64,000 nucleotides of DNA from Triglochin maritima (lineage: Eukaryota; Streptophyta; Magnoliopsida; Alismatales; Juncaginaceae), in NCBI GenBank assembly GCA_963682175.1, contig OY821788.1, forward strand, positions 12,666,001 through 12,730,000. Direction: 5' to 3'. Shown piece after piece: positions 46,196 through 57,947 of the stretch; the first letter of the stretch is position 1; each line of letters begins with the position of its first letter. The notes beneath the pieces are model-generated. The model ran no database searches. It had not been told where the DNA came from and worked only from the letters and a program-made list of their open reading frames with translations. The position numbers and the translations under genes were made by a program.

Positions 46196-47014
46196 CTTCA
46201 ATTAATTATTTATTTGTCTGATCACAAAAATATACAAAATCAAACATTTCCCCTCTCCCCCAACACCAATCAATGCCTTAACTCCCATATCATGCACAAC
46301 AACATGAACCCTCCGTCTACTTTCTTTCCTCAACAAGGATCAGCAATTCATGTTTATGTACGTATCTCTTTTAGAATCATATGCTGCTCACTTATTCCTC
46401 TCCGACGACAACCAACTGTATTAAATGTATTCTGTTGTGTATTGAACGCATATAAATGTGTATTCACTGGAAGATTTATTTACGAAAGTGATGTGGTTGC
46501 GTATTGTAATTATGTAAATGTATATTAAACATTTAAAGTTGTGTATATTAAACTTATAATACAGTTGTGTATTTTAATAATATTTTTTTCCAAAATGTTC
46601 TCTAACTAAAATATCCAATAGACAAGTTAAACCATACTAAACAATATTATATTCAACTTACAATGCAATTGTGTATTTTAATAATAATTTTTATAAATTA
46701 AAGAGTTCTTGAACTTATATATAAAATAACCATATTTTGAAGCCTAAACTTCACTTAAAAGGTGTGACAATCACGATGTTGAAAACATAAAACACTAGTG
46801 TAGTGAAACCATGATAGCAATTGCTACTCAAATTTGAAAAGCAACATGACACTCCCAAATTAGCTAATCACATTCTAAGTTGCTACATAGAAAGCTACTA
46901 ACATATTAAATTAAGTTATTAAAAAAAACACAAAAACTCATGAGAAATTCCTCTCTCCCTCTGTGTGTGTATAGAAAGATTTGATCTTTTTGGTTTTTTC
47001 TTTCAATTTTGCAG

Positions 47015-47073
47015 CTTTTGAAGTCCGTGCAGATGCAGCATGGGTTGAGTCATCGAGATTACGCTCTGTATAG
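47015..47073 (+). pseudogene. SRP68-like exon captured with its splice sites
   Basis: Between a good acceptor (TTTCAATTTTGCAG) and a GT donor (TATAG/GTACGAG) the plus strand encodes LLKSVQMQHGLSHRDYALYR. This matches the conserved N-terminal LLKS-QMQHGL-H-DY--YR stretch of plant SRP68, the 68-kDa protein of the signal recognition particle. Only this 59-base exon and flanking intron are recognised, so it is a captured fragment, not a gene. The match is short; intron borders in the expected places strengthen it. Confidence 0.6.
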
Positions 47074-48073
47074 GTACGAGTTGGTCGGTCCATCATGTTT
47101 GGGAGAAGTGGGGTTTAAGTGTGGTTCATTTCGGATGGAGTAGTTGGGATGATGGGATTGTATATTAAACTTAAGAGAAGTAGCAGTTGTGTAATAAAAA
47201 AGATACAATTGTGTATTGAAAGCATATAGTTATGTATTAAACTTATAATGTTATGTATCGAACACACATATAGTTATGTATTAAACTTATAATGTTGTGT
47301 ATCGAACGCACATATCTATAATACAATCCTGCTAGACAAACATAGCAAATTTAAATATATCACTAGTTTAGTACAAAAGCATAATCGTATATTACACAAC
47401 AATCCAATTCTAATACACAGATACCTTGTTCAATACGCAAGCATAAAAGTTTATTAAATAACCAAATATAATCATAATACACAAGCATAACAGAAAATAC
47501 ATTACTTTATATATCATAGCAGCAAATACAATTATAAACAAAAGTATGAAATTTATATAACTTATTACACAAGTATAGCACTTTACACAGAAAAATGCCT
47601 AGTTTAAAAATAATTACAACACATGTAGAAATGGTTAGCAAGCAACAAGAATAACAAACTGTTGCCAAGAGGATATGCTGAATTCTTTTTTTCCTCTCAA
47701 TTTTGACTTTCTCTGTTTTCTGCAAAAAACCTTCATAGTTAGGGATAAGAATGATAATTTAAGCATGAACCATTGTTTGTGAAAAAGTTTATAAACCTTA
47801 ATGGAAGAATAACCTTTTGTTTTCAAGTGTTATTTTTTATATTCAATTTCTCCTGCAAAACAACAAATTAGCACATAAAAAAACAAAAAACCCACAAATG
47901 CACCACATTCAACACTTAATACACCGAAAACAACATCATCATTACCAGATTCATTTCCGAAACCCCCAAAACCATCCAAATCCGCACCAAAACGTATTCT
48001 TCTTGCTTAATTCTTTCTAGGGTATCTTGTGAAATATATAAAAATTTACATAATAAAGACAGGCCAACTGCAG

Positions 48074-48197
48074 AAGGATTACGATGATGGATTTTCTTTA
48101 CTATATTTCATTTCTCTCTTAGGTTTGATATATATATATATATCAAACCTAAGAGAGAAATGAAATATAGTAAAGAAAATCCATCATCGTAATCCTT
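48074..48197. repeat. Perfect 124-bp palindrome
   Basis: From AAGGATTACGATGATGG to CCATCATCGTAATCCTT every base pairs with its inverted partner around a central TATATATATATATA. Arms are 62 bases. The palindrome contains no gene. Confidence 0.95.
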
Positions 48198-49142
48198 GCT
48201 AATCCTTGTTTTGAAAAGTAAAATTTTGATTCCTTTAATCCAATCGTCACACTAGGACTTGTTTTGCTGGGTCTTTTCCCATTTGGATGGTAAAACCTTG
48301 ACTTTAAGACATAGCTTTTGACAACATTTCTTAGAAATAATTCATGCTTCTTTTGATTGAAATGAAGTTTAAGCTCAAAATTCAGTGAAAAACTCAAGAT
48401 GCTTTCTAGCCACCAGATTTGTTGTCATGTATGCATGGATCAAGTTACGCAAATTCCACCAAAAATATATATGAACAAGAGCCATAAAAAACACAAGATA
48501 ACAGTCAAATATAGTTGATCACCTTATCATGCATTGAAATGGAATGCAACATATTCAATTCCCCATTACAGCAAGAATTTTCTTTTTCAAACACCAGCAC
48601 AACAAACCACCAACTAAAACCAAAATACACCAAAACGAGAATAAAAGTCAAAATCAGCAACTATAACAACAGTGAGTGGTTGAAGAACAGACTTGTTCTA
48701 CTTTTGGTGGAAATGGAGGAACATCAAGTGTGGGAGCATAAAAGAAAACTCCCTGACCATGGAGGAACCATCCTAGAGTGAATTCGAAAAACATTTTGTT
48801 TCTAGGATTAGGACCTAATGTGCAAAGATCACCCACAATCTCATTGGCTAATAATAATTGCCTCAGATACACCGAACCTGATTTTTAATCTGCTGAGTAC
48901 GAAGAAATTGCAAACTACAGACCAATTCAATCAAACAAAAAACTTGCAATCAGCTATATAATAATCAACAAAAAGCAAAGTTGTGCTACTTTGTTGCCTA
49001 CTGAATCAACCAGGGGAGGAAATTACAAATTTAAGACAAAACGAAGTCCACTTTCTGAAATTACAAACTCAATGATCAAAAAAGCGTTTCAGCTCCACAA
49101 ATCCACGAAATCGAACCGAAGAAACGGAGATCGAAAGGTTAC

Positions 49143-49388
49143 CTGATTGCCTTGGAAATCGAGTATGTGGACGGTGTTGTCGTGCGTGCCGAGAGTGATC
49201 ATCCTCTCGGCTACGGAGATGGAGGAGGCGGCGTCGGTGGAGAGGAGCGAAGGTATGCTCCCTCCCATCCTCTGGTACTTCAACCTTGGCTCCTCCTCTT
49301 CCTCCGCTACTCCCTCCTCTTCCTCTCCCGAGTCCAATTCGGATTCTTCCCTCTCGTCGTCGCCGTCCACGCCGCCGTTTTCCGGCAT
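49143..49388 (-). pseudogene. VPS41-like first exon fragment
   Basis: From ATG at 49388 the minus strand encodes MPENGGVDGDDEREESE, an acidic run, EEEPRLKYQRMGGSIPSLL, and ERMITLGTHDNTVHILDFQG. A consensus donor follows (CAG/GTAACC). This is the opening of plant VPS41, the HOPS-complex subunit needed for vacuole fusion, up to its first WD-like blade. The frame is intact, but the other exons of a gene of about 950 codons are absent. It is therefore a captured fragment. It might be transcribed if a promoter was acquired with it. Confidence 0.85.
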
Positions 49389-49507
49389 GGTGTTGTGTTT
49401 GGTGAAAGTGATGAAAGTGTTGGAACAGGGGAGACAAAAGAGATGATGATGGCGGTAGTGGTACTGTGCAATCCACACACACTGAATTGGGTAAACACAA
49501 TGAATAG

Positions 49508-49860
49508 TTAAGATAAATTCTCCAAAGAAGCCAGGAGAGAGGAAATGCCTCCGAAGAAGCCAATGGGAATGGAGGAAAAGTGGTTTCCGTGTAGAAGGAG
49601 GTCATGGAGGGACTTCAGCCCGGAGAGGTCCGGGAGGGGCCCGAAGAGGAGGTTCTCCTGGAGCTCGAGGTGGGTGAGGTAAGTGAGGTTGGAGAGGGAC
49701 GGGAGAGTGCTGGATAAGGAGGGGTTGTCGAGCTGGATTGCAGTGATCCGGTCGCCGGAGCAGGTGATCTTCGGCCAGACGTAGAGGTCCAGGGTAGTGG
49801 GGAAGGTGAAGGACAGGGAGGTGAGGGTGGTCGAGAGAGTTAGGATGGTTGAGGTGTTAG
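49508..49860 (-). pseudogene. TMK-like receptor kinase LRR fragment
   Basis: Minus-strand reading in one frame gives VWPKITCSGDRITAIQLDN, LSNLTYLTHLELQENLLFGP, LPDLSGLKSLHDLLLHGNHF and SSIPIGFFGG, then stops at 49508. The order and the CSGDR-IQL / LPxLSGLxSLxxLLLxxNxF pattern are those of the N-terminal leucine-rich repeats of TMK1-type auxin-signalling receptor kinases. Transmembrane and kinase parts are absent. It lies just upstream, on the same strand, of the VPS41 fragment, so a read-through transcript could join the two. Confidence 0.82.
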
Positions 49861-50014
49861 AAATGGGGAGAAACGGTATGGTGTGTGTGATTACTGTATT
49901 ACCCTTTGGTTGTATAAATTGAATGTTAGATAAACCAACCGTTAGATCTAGATCTGAGGGAGGAAAATAGGGAGTCTCATTTTTTTACAATGAGACCTGG
50001 TCTCATTGTAATAT

Positions 50015-50019
<5 letters not shown>

Positions 50020-50084
<65 letters not shown>
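50020..50084. repeat. (TA)n microsatellite, right border of the gene-capturing element
   Basis: TA dinucleotides with one interruption, followed by CACACACA. Confidence 0.95.
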
Positions 50085-50089
<5 letters not shown>

Positions 50090-50096
<7 letters not shown>

Positions 50097-51590
50097 TCTA
50101 GAATACCAATTAGTATGTCTAGAGCTGAACATGCAACTTGACCATTTGAAACTACCGTATGGAGTATCAACCAGCTATTCCAACAAAATAAAAAAGGCAA
50201 GCAACCGTAATAATGAAAAACGCAAATGTACATTCAAATACTTAGCTTATCAATTGGGGGAAAGGAGAAGATTATAATTCACCTAATGTGATTTTGAGAA
50301 TTCTATTTCACGAAGTAGGTGACGTCGCGTATGTCTTATAATGGCTATCCATACCCTCCAATTTAAGAAAAGATAAATAAAGTTTTCGAAGAACTATGTA
50401 TTTTTTTATTAAATCCAATCATGTACACTTGTTGGGATCTGATTTCTTATTCATGTTAATCTTTTGATCTTTTAAACATCACAGTCACATCCCTTTCTAA
50501 AAAGAATAGTTTTTAGCCAAAAACCCTAAACCCTAAACAATTTAACAATAGTAGGGCGAAAATCAATAACATTAACTAAGTCGATGTAGTTCTATGACCC
50601 AAAAGGATCGTAAGTGTGTGGCCTGACCGTTGCTCTTTACTTGGCATCTTGGCATCGCCACCTAGCCAAGAAGTTCAGAAAAATCAAGTATCTTGAATGG
50701 TGGATTTCTTATGTAGAAGAATTATTTTTCAGGAAACGCTACTAATTAACTCTTAAAGCCTTTTCCAAAAAAACTGAGGAAATAATAATTCAGAATTAGA
50801 GTGACAAAGATTATATCATGAACCTTGTAGATATTTATATTCATTTACAGTAATAATAATTAGGCGTGAATGAATTTCGTTATCATGATTCATGAACTTT
50901 CGTGTGGTGTGAATCACAAGCTGTGGATCATGTCGACAATGCTTTTACTTCACCTAATTGATTTCGCGGGGGATGCATGTGATCAGCCAGTGAAACTGAA
51001 CATCAAGCTAAGAAAAAGTTGAGCTGTGTGTGTGTGACTTAAATATGTAAGCACGGGACAATATGTCAATATCTCATGTGATAGTTATAAATCATGCATT
51101 AGTTTGGTTGGTGGTATCTTAAATATTGTCGCATATATTATCAAAAACTAGAATGCGGAAGAAATACCAAATTCTAGGTTGCATTTTTTCAGGGGTTCGT
51201 GTGGTCGTGTGGTAATGTTTGTCCCGAGATTGACATTCATACTTCAAAAGATAAAGATATGAATATTTGTGGTAGTAACGAGAAAATCAAGGAAAAACAA
51301 CAATGAAGATGCCGAAAACAGATAACTTATCGATCGAGAAGGAGTCAAAGGCTGCATTTGGATGGCAAGAATCTGAACCAGCTTTTTTTGAAGAACGCAA
51401 CCGTTTTGGATGTCAATTTCGGGTAAGTTTGACTGCCAAAAACTGTGGTCAGTTTTTGAAAGTCTAATCCCACTAAAAAGGCGAAAACCCCCTTCCCTCC
51501 AAAACCACCAATATAAGGAATGTCCATTCCACTCCCTCCCCCTTCTCCTACCCCCACCCCACTGTCTCCCCTTCTTCGGCCCAAAAACTA
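50090..51590. other. Intergenic, nothing recognised
   Basis: AT-rich, short accidental frames only. A telomere-like AAACCCTAAACCCTAAAC occurs at 50520-50537 but is not extended. Confidence 0.4.
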
Positions 51591-51599
51591 GAAACGAAG

Positions 51600-52070
51600 A
51601 TGATTTTTTGCAACGACGACATCCAAGACGCCAAACCTCTTTACCCACTCCTTTGCATGTTCGACTACGTCGCCAATCAAGTGTGCATTGGGACGGTTGT
51701 CGGAGTTGTGCAGGTTCAATGGCGGCGTGGGGTACCAGATGTCTTGGTCAATTTTGCATGAATTTTTCAATTCTTGTCATTTTTTTTAATTACAAACCTT
51801 TTTTTTATTTTGGTCATTTCATACTTGTATTGTTCTTTGCCTATCTCCAGCCAATCGTAACCCACTACTGTTGTTTGGTATCAGGGCCACGAAAGATGTG
51901 GCCTTTTCTTGTGCGAGGCAGTAAGGCTCTTCCCCGATCCTTTCCAAGCACTCCAAGAGATTAGCTAGAAGCTGGACACCATCATTGGGGGCTTTCTAGG
52001 GCAGGAGAATGTTCCAACCGTCGTGAAGGAGGTCGTGACGATGGTGTTCCCGTTGGTGGTGAAAGTGTTA
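51600..52070 (+). pseudogene. Unrecognised protein fragment, two blocks
   Basis: Block one (from ATG at 51600) reads MIFCNDDIQDAKPLYPLL, CMFDYVANQVCIGTVVG and VQWRRGVPDVLVNF. Block two (from about 51890) reads HERCGLFLCEAVRLFPDPF, QALQEIS, a stop, KLDTIIGGFLGQENVPTVV and KEVVTMVFPLVVKV. Both look protein-like in composition. An AT-rich stretch resembling an intron separates them. I do not recognise the family, and the internal stop argues for a pseudogene or captured fragment. The gypsy LTR starts just after it. Confidence 0.3.
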
Positions 52071-52078
52071 TAAGTATA

Positions 52079-53631
52079 TGATTAGTAGCATATCATACAT
52101 TGTTTCATGCTATATATCATTTATTGTACCCTAATTTTGTGCTACTCGTGTGTTTATTTCATGTATTTTAGGTTTTAGGTAATAAAGAAGAGAAATGAAG
52201 AGAAAACGAATGAAAACAAAAAGAAATGACCTTATTGAAGCATCCTAGACCTGTTTGTCATGCTCAATGACTCATCTGGAATTCAAAAATAACCGAGATG
52301 AAACTCGGAGGGACGTGAACGAAAGGAAAACATTTCTGGCGCAAAAATCCCTCAATACCATGATCTGGAAGAGTATTTGGGAAATTAATGCCAAACATGA
52401 TTTAACCAATGGACTTGGAGTGCACCCCAAGGGCCAAATAAAAAAACTTAAGCTTCTGAGAGAATTCAGGGCGGATCAGACCGACCTGATCCGCCAATGG
52501 CAGATGAAAATCAGTCAGTGGTGGATCTTGTTTGTCAAAATGCGCTCTAATTTCTCTCGTGGCTCGAGCCTGTTTAATTGGGTGCACCAGACCATAGAGA
52601 AATCGATTACAGTCGTCGGATTGCTCCCAGATTCATCTACACCTCTTTTTTGTATAAATAGCAATGTTTCTCCTACTTTTGTTCCTTCTCTTCACTTTCC
52701 TCCATTATTATAGGTTTAGTTTACCCAATTTGGAAGCAGGGAATGACAGTGGATGAAGGTTGTAATCTTACTCTTTGATTAATCTAATGTTAGATTATTA
52801 GTTCCTCTCTTGTTTAGCTTTCTTTCTATCCAAGTATTTTTACATTTTGTTGGTTGATTTAGTAGTTTGCTATTCTTTCCATGTTTAGTGTAGATTTCTT
52901 TCTTTCCATGTTGTTATGAGTAGAGAGTAGATTCACCCCATTTGGGGTGGAGGTGATGTAGACTATGTGTTGTGTGGTGATGAGTTCTTCTTATTTGTGT
53001 CATTTCCATGTGCTTAATGTAGATCTATACTTGTAGCATGCTTAAACTTGTATTAGATGAGATAATGGTCACACTAGAAACTTGTCTCATGCTAAATCTA
53101 GAGTTTATATTGTTACTTGCAATGGTTTGTCTTTGTATAGAATTGACTTGTAATGTATAGATCCATGTTTTGTGCACATTCACATTAATGATTTAGGTTG
53201 TAGGTAAGATTAATCGATGCTCTAATGGCCACACTAGGTACTCATTGCATGCTTGATAATCTAAAATCGACCTAAACTTTATGTGAAGTATGCATGTTTA
53301 TGGTTTGTCATGTAGTGGTGTGTGTCCTATACTTAGATTCTACACTAGCTTCTACTCGTATGCCACACACTACACTTATGCCTAATTGCATTGAACACCC
53401 ACTCCCACTCCCACACACCTCTACACACCTCCACTCCAATGGATTTTATTTATCTTGTTGATTCATTCTTAGTTTAGTTAGTTTAACATAATCCTTTACA
53501 TCTCCTTTTCTCTCTCACTTGAGTATGGTGGGAACAACGACACACACAACTCCTCATGGTACGAGTCGTACTTGCCGCATTCATTGACGTCGTGCATTTC
53601 CGATTTTGAACTGTTTAAAAATACACGTACA
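52079..53631 (+). repeat. 5' LTR of a plus-oriented gypsy element
   Basis: Begins TGATTAGTAGCATATCATAC, matching the start of 19517-21271, and ends TACACGTACA. A TATA box (TTGTATAAATAGC) lies near 52655. A GGCGGATCAGACCGACCTGATCCGCC inverted pair lies at 52472-52497. A tRNA-Asp primer site follows after six bases. Confidence 0.85.
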
Positions 53632-54233
53632 AGTTTTTGGCGCCGTTGTCAGGGAGTTGGTCGTCATCATTATTGTTTCCACCATTTTGATGAGTTTTTC
53701 TCAAATTTTCCTTTTAGTTTTGTGACTGGACATGGACGAATTAAGTGGATAGAGAAGCTTCACTGAGGCAAAGGAGCATACAAGAGACGTTTATGGACTA
53801 GAATACCCAAACCATCCACTAGTGGAGGATTTAGTGAGACATTTTGATTTTCTATTTCACCTGTACCTCCCCCTTTCTATTCATAGTTCATATCTGCCAC
53901 TTTTCACTTCATATAGTTAATTTGACATGCATATTTCCATCTTTAAGACAACTTGGACATGAAAACGCAAAGCAAAAGAGTAGATGGATGCCATCTAGGT
54001 CATGCACCATACATAGGCCTTGCACGCGTATTGTCTTTCCTTTGTTTTAGTTTCTTGTTGTCCATTGCTGGCGTGAGGTACGACATATTCTTCATCCATT
54101 CATGAATTAACTTGCATGCATTAGTTAGTAGGGTTGCATTGGAACAAGAGTGAGGTGAGTGTTTAATTGGAGGGGTTGATTGCTAGTTTAAGGATCAAAA
54201 TACCCATAGGATGGTCGTCCCATACAAGATAAG
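53632..54233 (+). mobile_element. Gypsy leader with tRNA-Asp primer site, truncated
   Basis: The primer site TGGCGCCGTTGTCAGGGAGT is at 53638-53657. 54063-54230 matches the leader of the other copy at 18860-19080 (reverse). A start MDELSG with stops follows near 53733. The element is cut off by another LTR at 54234, so gag and pol are missing. Confidence 0.75.
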
Positions 54234-55027
54234 TGATTGACATCATAAGTTGCATATAATTGTGTCTTATATCATTTATTCTTAGCCTAAGCAATTCTAC
54301 GTAACGAGTTTTATGTTTAAGTTTCAGGAATAAACATGTTTGAGAAGAATAGACTCAAAAAAGGACTTAAAAGCAAGGAAAATGACTAAATTGCAAGACT
54401 TATGGATTGAGATGCAAGAGAGAAGGACCCGGATGTAAACCAAAAGGTCCAATGAGCAAATTAAGAAACTCCACATCATCATGAGGAGTATTTTGACAAT
54501 TAGATCTGGGCCCAAACATCAACAACTCAATTGGGCTCATCAAACATCAAGAAACCAAGCCAAAAACGAGCCACCAAAATCCAGACTCGATCCAACCAAT
54601 ACAGACCGCCAATTGGCGGTCCAAATTGCTCCAAACAATTCATGGTTTAGTTGGTTGTTCGATTATGTTGTTTTATGTCCATTTATAGTATGCGTTTAGT
54701 CCCATATCGGAGGATTGTCTCCGAGTACCTTTTTCTATGACTATAAATAGAAATCTTCCTCCTCATTTGTATTTACTCATTACTTAGTGGCACTCTCTAC
54801 TTGGAGTAAGCCTTGGAGCAAAACTCAAGGTGGAGAAAAATACTACCTGTAATGTGAGTCATGTAAATAAAATATTTTTTCTTAGTTTGTTTTAAATGTT
54901 GTCTTCTCTTTTAAGTCTTGCATGTTTAGTTAATTTCGTTGTTTTAATCTTCGTAGAATTAGTTAGCATGTTTTCTTTCCTTAATATGAATATTAGCTTA
55001 ATAATGTGTGAGTAGTTCCATCCCCAT
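54234..55027 (+). repeat. Truncated gypsy LTR
   Basis: Starts TGATTGACATCAT like 1316 and matches that LTR through the TATA box (CTATAAATAGAAATC near 54741) up to GTGTGAGTAGTTCCATCCCC, then diverges. It holds a perfect GACCGCCAATTGGCGGTC palindrome at 54604-54621. Confidence 0.75.
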
Positions 55028-55251
55028 TTGGAACAATTACTGTGCAGTTAAAGTTGTTAATTGTTCACTAGTTGGTGGAACATATTTAACACTAAGAAAG
55101 ATCCACAATTTTTAAGGAAATAGATTGGATGTAAATCCTCATTCTATTTTTTAATGAGCATAATTATCCCCAGTAAGGAAAAAGGGTCTTGTAATAGATA
55201 ATCATTTTCTAAGTTTATTAGTGTTATCTCCATGGCTAAATGGAGTAGATG
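55028..55251. other. Junction sequence, nothing recognised
   Basis: AT-rich; no gene or element end identified. Confidence 0.3.
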
Positions 55252-57947
55252 TGTAATGCCCCCCATCTCATGGGTACGCACGCTGGGGAGTCCAAGCGAA
55301 AGTCGCGATCAGAGTCTCCACGAAGACCGAGAGAGTTACAATAAAACAGAACATACACGAATACATGCATACATGGATATAAGATACAAGACATAATGCT
55401 GAAAAAGGAAAGTATCCATGTATAGAAATAAACTCAAAATTTATTACATCAAAGGTTTAACTCAAGGAAAAACAACATAAATACGGAAGCAATAAGATAA
55501 CCAAAGGAAATTGTCCGACATGTCCCTCGTGGTCAGAATCCTCTGAAACATCTTCAGTCTCACCCATGCTGGAAACCTAAGTACCAGGGGCAAAACAATC
55601 AACTAATATGCGTGAGTTTTCAACAAGAAAACCCCGTATGCCGTCGGTCCAAAAGCAGGATAAAAAGTCTAGCATGAAAAGCCTATATGCGACACATGCA
55701 AAACACTACGAGGCTACAACTCTACATAGACGTGCCTCCCGGGCCTCACCCGGTGCGATTCCTCTACATAGGAACCAACCACCATCCATGTTGCTCTAAT
55801 CCAAAAGTGGGTCACTCGAAATTGTAACCCACTGCTTGGCACAAAACAGTCTTCCGGATTGACACCCCAACTCACATCAATGACCTACGTGATTCCATCG
55901 TAAGTTGGGTATGCCTGTCCTATAGGAAATATTAGTGCACACGTCCAAGTCTTATCTCACGCCTAACCTCTGTAGATAGAGAGGTCTTTCCATTAGGCCC
56001 GTCGGTCCCACCAACAAAAATGCCCAAATTCAATAATATTAACACATGCACATACAAGCCATCTAATGTAACACACACACATATATAGAATCATGATTAC
56101 ATCAAATGTGATGACCATGTTACGAGCATCCACCATAAACCCATATGTCTCATAACATCAACAAAAGTACAACATGCATGTGCAACTACATGACAATAGA
56201 ACATGATATCCACACATACATCAACTCATCCAATGACATATTATGAACACAGATAGCTACGGGTGATGTAATATTAGTCATGAGATGTCTGACTACATAA
56301 AGATATTACTTGGCATGTCCCCAACACTTAGCCCTACAAGTATCAATATAAACATGGCATAATATCAACATCTTACTTAACTACGGGTCATGCAACATGG
56401 GTCATAAGGCATCATAACATCAAAAATAACAACATGCATGTACAACTATATGGCAATAAGTACATAATCATAAGATCCATCCATACATACATCAAGTACC
56501 CAATGTATATTATCGATAATGTAGTAGCAACGGGTCATGCGATATAGTCAATATACATGAAACGAAAACATGCATGCACCCCAAAATTGACGCACCACCG
56601 GCCAAACCCACATCGAAGTTGGCTAGCCAGTGCCTCCCACGTGCCCTCTAGACATTGAACTGCTGGCCAAAACACTGAGGTTGCCTCTGGTTGCCAGTGA
56701 GTAGGCGTGCATGCACCAGCCGTGCACAACCAAGCAACCCGCGCTAAGGTTTCCACCCTAGACGCGCTTGGCCAGGACCTCTCGTGCGTACAACAACAGC
56801 ACACGGTTGGCCAAGGGAGGGAGGTCCACTAGGCCACCATCCCCTGGGGTCATCGGAGATAAGACACCCAAGGCAAGCCACTCCAGCCGGCTGGTTGGGT
56901 GGTTGCACGCTTGCCACGTGACCAAGAAGGAAAGCCATCGTGTGCTCGTCAGCCACGTACGGTTTCAGGCCAGAGTGTTGGTTGACCTCGCTGGACTTCA
57001 CCAGATCTCGTCGGGGTCCAACCCCAGCCAACCAGTGGCCATCATGCCCATGCACGTGCCACCGCTTGGTGCATGGTCGGGTGGTGCATCCCAAACGAAC
57101 CACCCCACGCCAACGTTGGACACCCTGGCCAACAACGTCCATACTCTGGATCCTACTCATGGGTTGGAGGCATACCAGAAGTGAAGAAATCGACACGCTC
57201 GTCGGCTTGTGTTGCACTAATTCGTCGGAGTTGCTGCCTCGCCGGGGTTACTGCATGAACGTCACCTGGTTGCAATCAAGTTGTGAGGAAGTTGTGAGGG
57301 GCGGCTAGGGTTTGTAACCCAAGTCATGCATCAAGCCAAATCACTTTCCGCATCTAGCCCCACTTGAATGCACACAATATTCCGAGATCTCCTTCCTTTC
57401 TCTTACTAATTTGAATTCAAATGCACGATGACATGGCTGCCACCTCAGGACTGACTCCTCCAATGATGACACAACTCCACGCGTGTGTGGCCATGTGGCT
57501 GCTACCAATTGCCACGTGTCAAGCCTCCGCCACATCACCTTCCATATATATATAGCAACCCGAATTTTACCTCCTACACAACCACCTGAACCGTCGTCTT
57601 TCGGCCAACTCCTGCCCCTCACCTGGTCCCTTTAACCACGTGCCAACCCATGGTGGTTGATCGACTCTGAGGTGTGAAGGTTTTGGGGCTCAACGCCTCC
57701 CACAACCGACACAACGCCTACCACGCCATAGCGTGCCCACCCGCCTGAGCGACCATAAAGGAAACTTCCCCGGAAAGGCAACTTTCTCGAAATGAGAACA
57801 AACACACAACACAATAAAATATACATAATAAACCATCACACAAGTATAAGAGATGAAGGGAACTTTATTATAGTATCAGGGAAGCGAGTCTTACAAGATG
57901 AGTAAACATATGCTCTCCTACCAAATGTAAGTTTGATCGAACACTAA
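55252..57947 (-). repeat. Probable gypsy LTR/UTR region (Tekay/Del-like)
   Basis: The left edge TGTAATGCCCC resembles Tekay/Del LTR termini. The minus strand near the right edge reads CTTGTAAGACTCGCTTCCCT followed by ATACTATAATAAAG, a common motif of such LTRs. A minus-strand GGTGAGACTGAAGATGTTTC (about 55549-55568) also fits. No primer site, target duplication or partner LTR could be placed. The GC-rich middle (56570-57300) gives long accidental frames on both strands, none recognisable. Confidence 0.35.

Larger units (their letters stand above)
44871..50019. mobile_element. Gene-fragment-carrying element with inverted GAGACCAGGTCTC ends, between TA tracts
   Basis: The left end reads ATTAGAATGAGACCAGGTCT. 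The right end, inverted, reads ATTACAATGAGACCAGGTCT. In both, a second AATGAGAC follows, and the inner flanks also correspond (left ATCTAACGGTG, right inverted ATCTAACGGTT). Both outer borders are long (TA)n tracts (44824-44870, 50020-50084). Inside are fragments of three host genes in two orientations, a tandem repeat, and a perfect palindrome. No transposase is seen, so it is non-autonomous. Candidate classes are a Pack-MULE-like element, a Helitron relative, or an element that targets TA microsatellites like rice Micron. The sequence does not decide between them. Confidence 0.72.

Noticed and set aside
49089..49605. Extra long frames overlapping the VPS41 and TMK fragments
   Set aside because: Other-frame shadows or extensions across the true donor; the recognised proteins lie in different frames.
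50520..50537. Telomere-like AAACCCT repeat
   Set aside because: Only two to three units; common interstitial motif in plants.
56535..57622. Several long open frames on both strands
   Set aside because: GC-rich LTR-like sequence with few stops; no motif, no agreement between frames.
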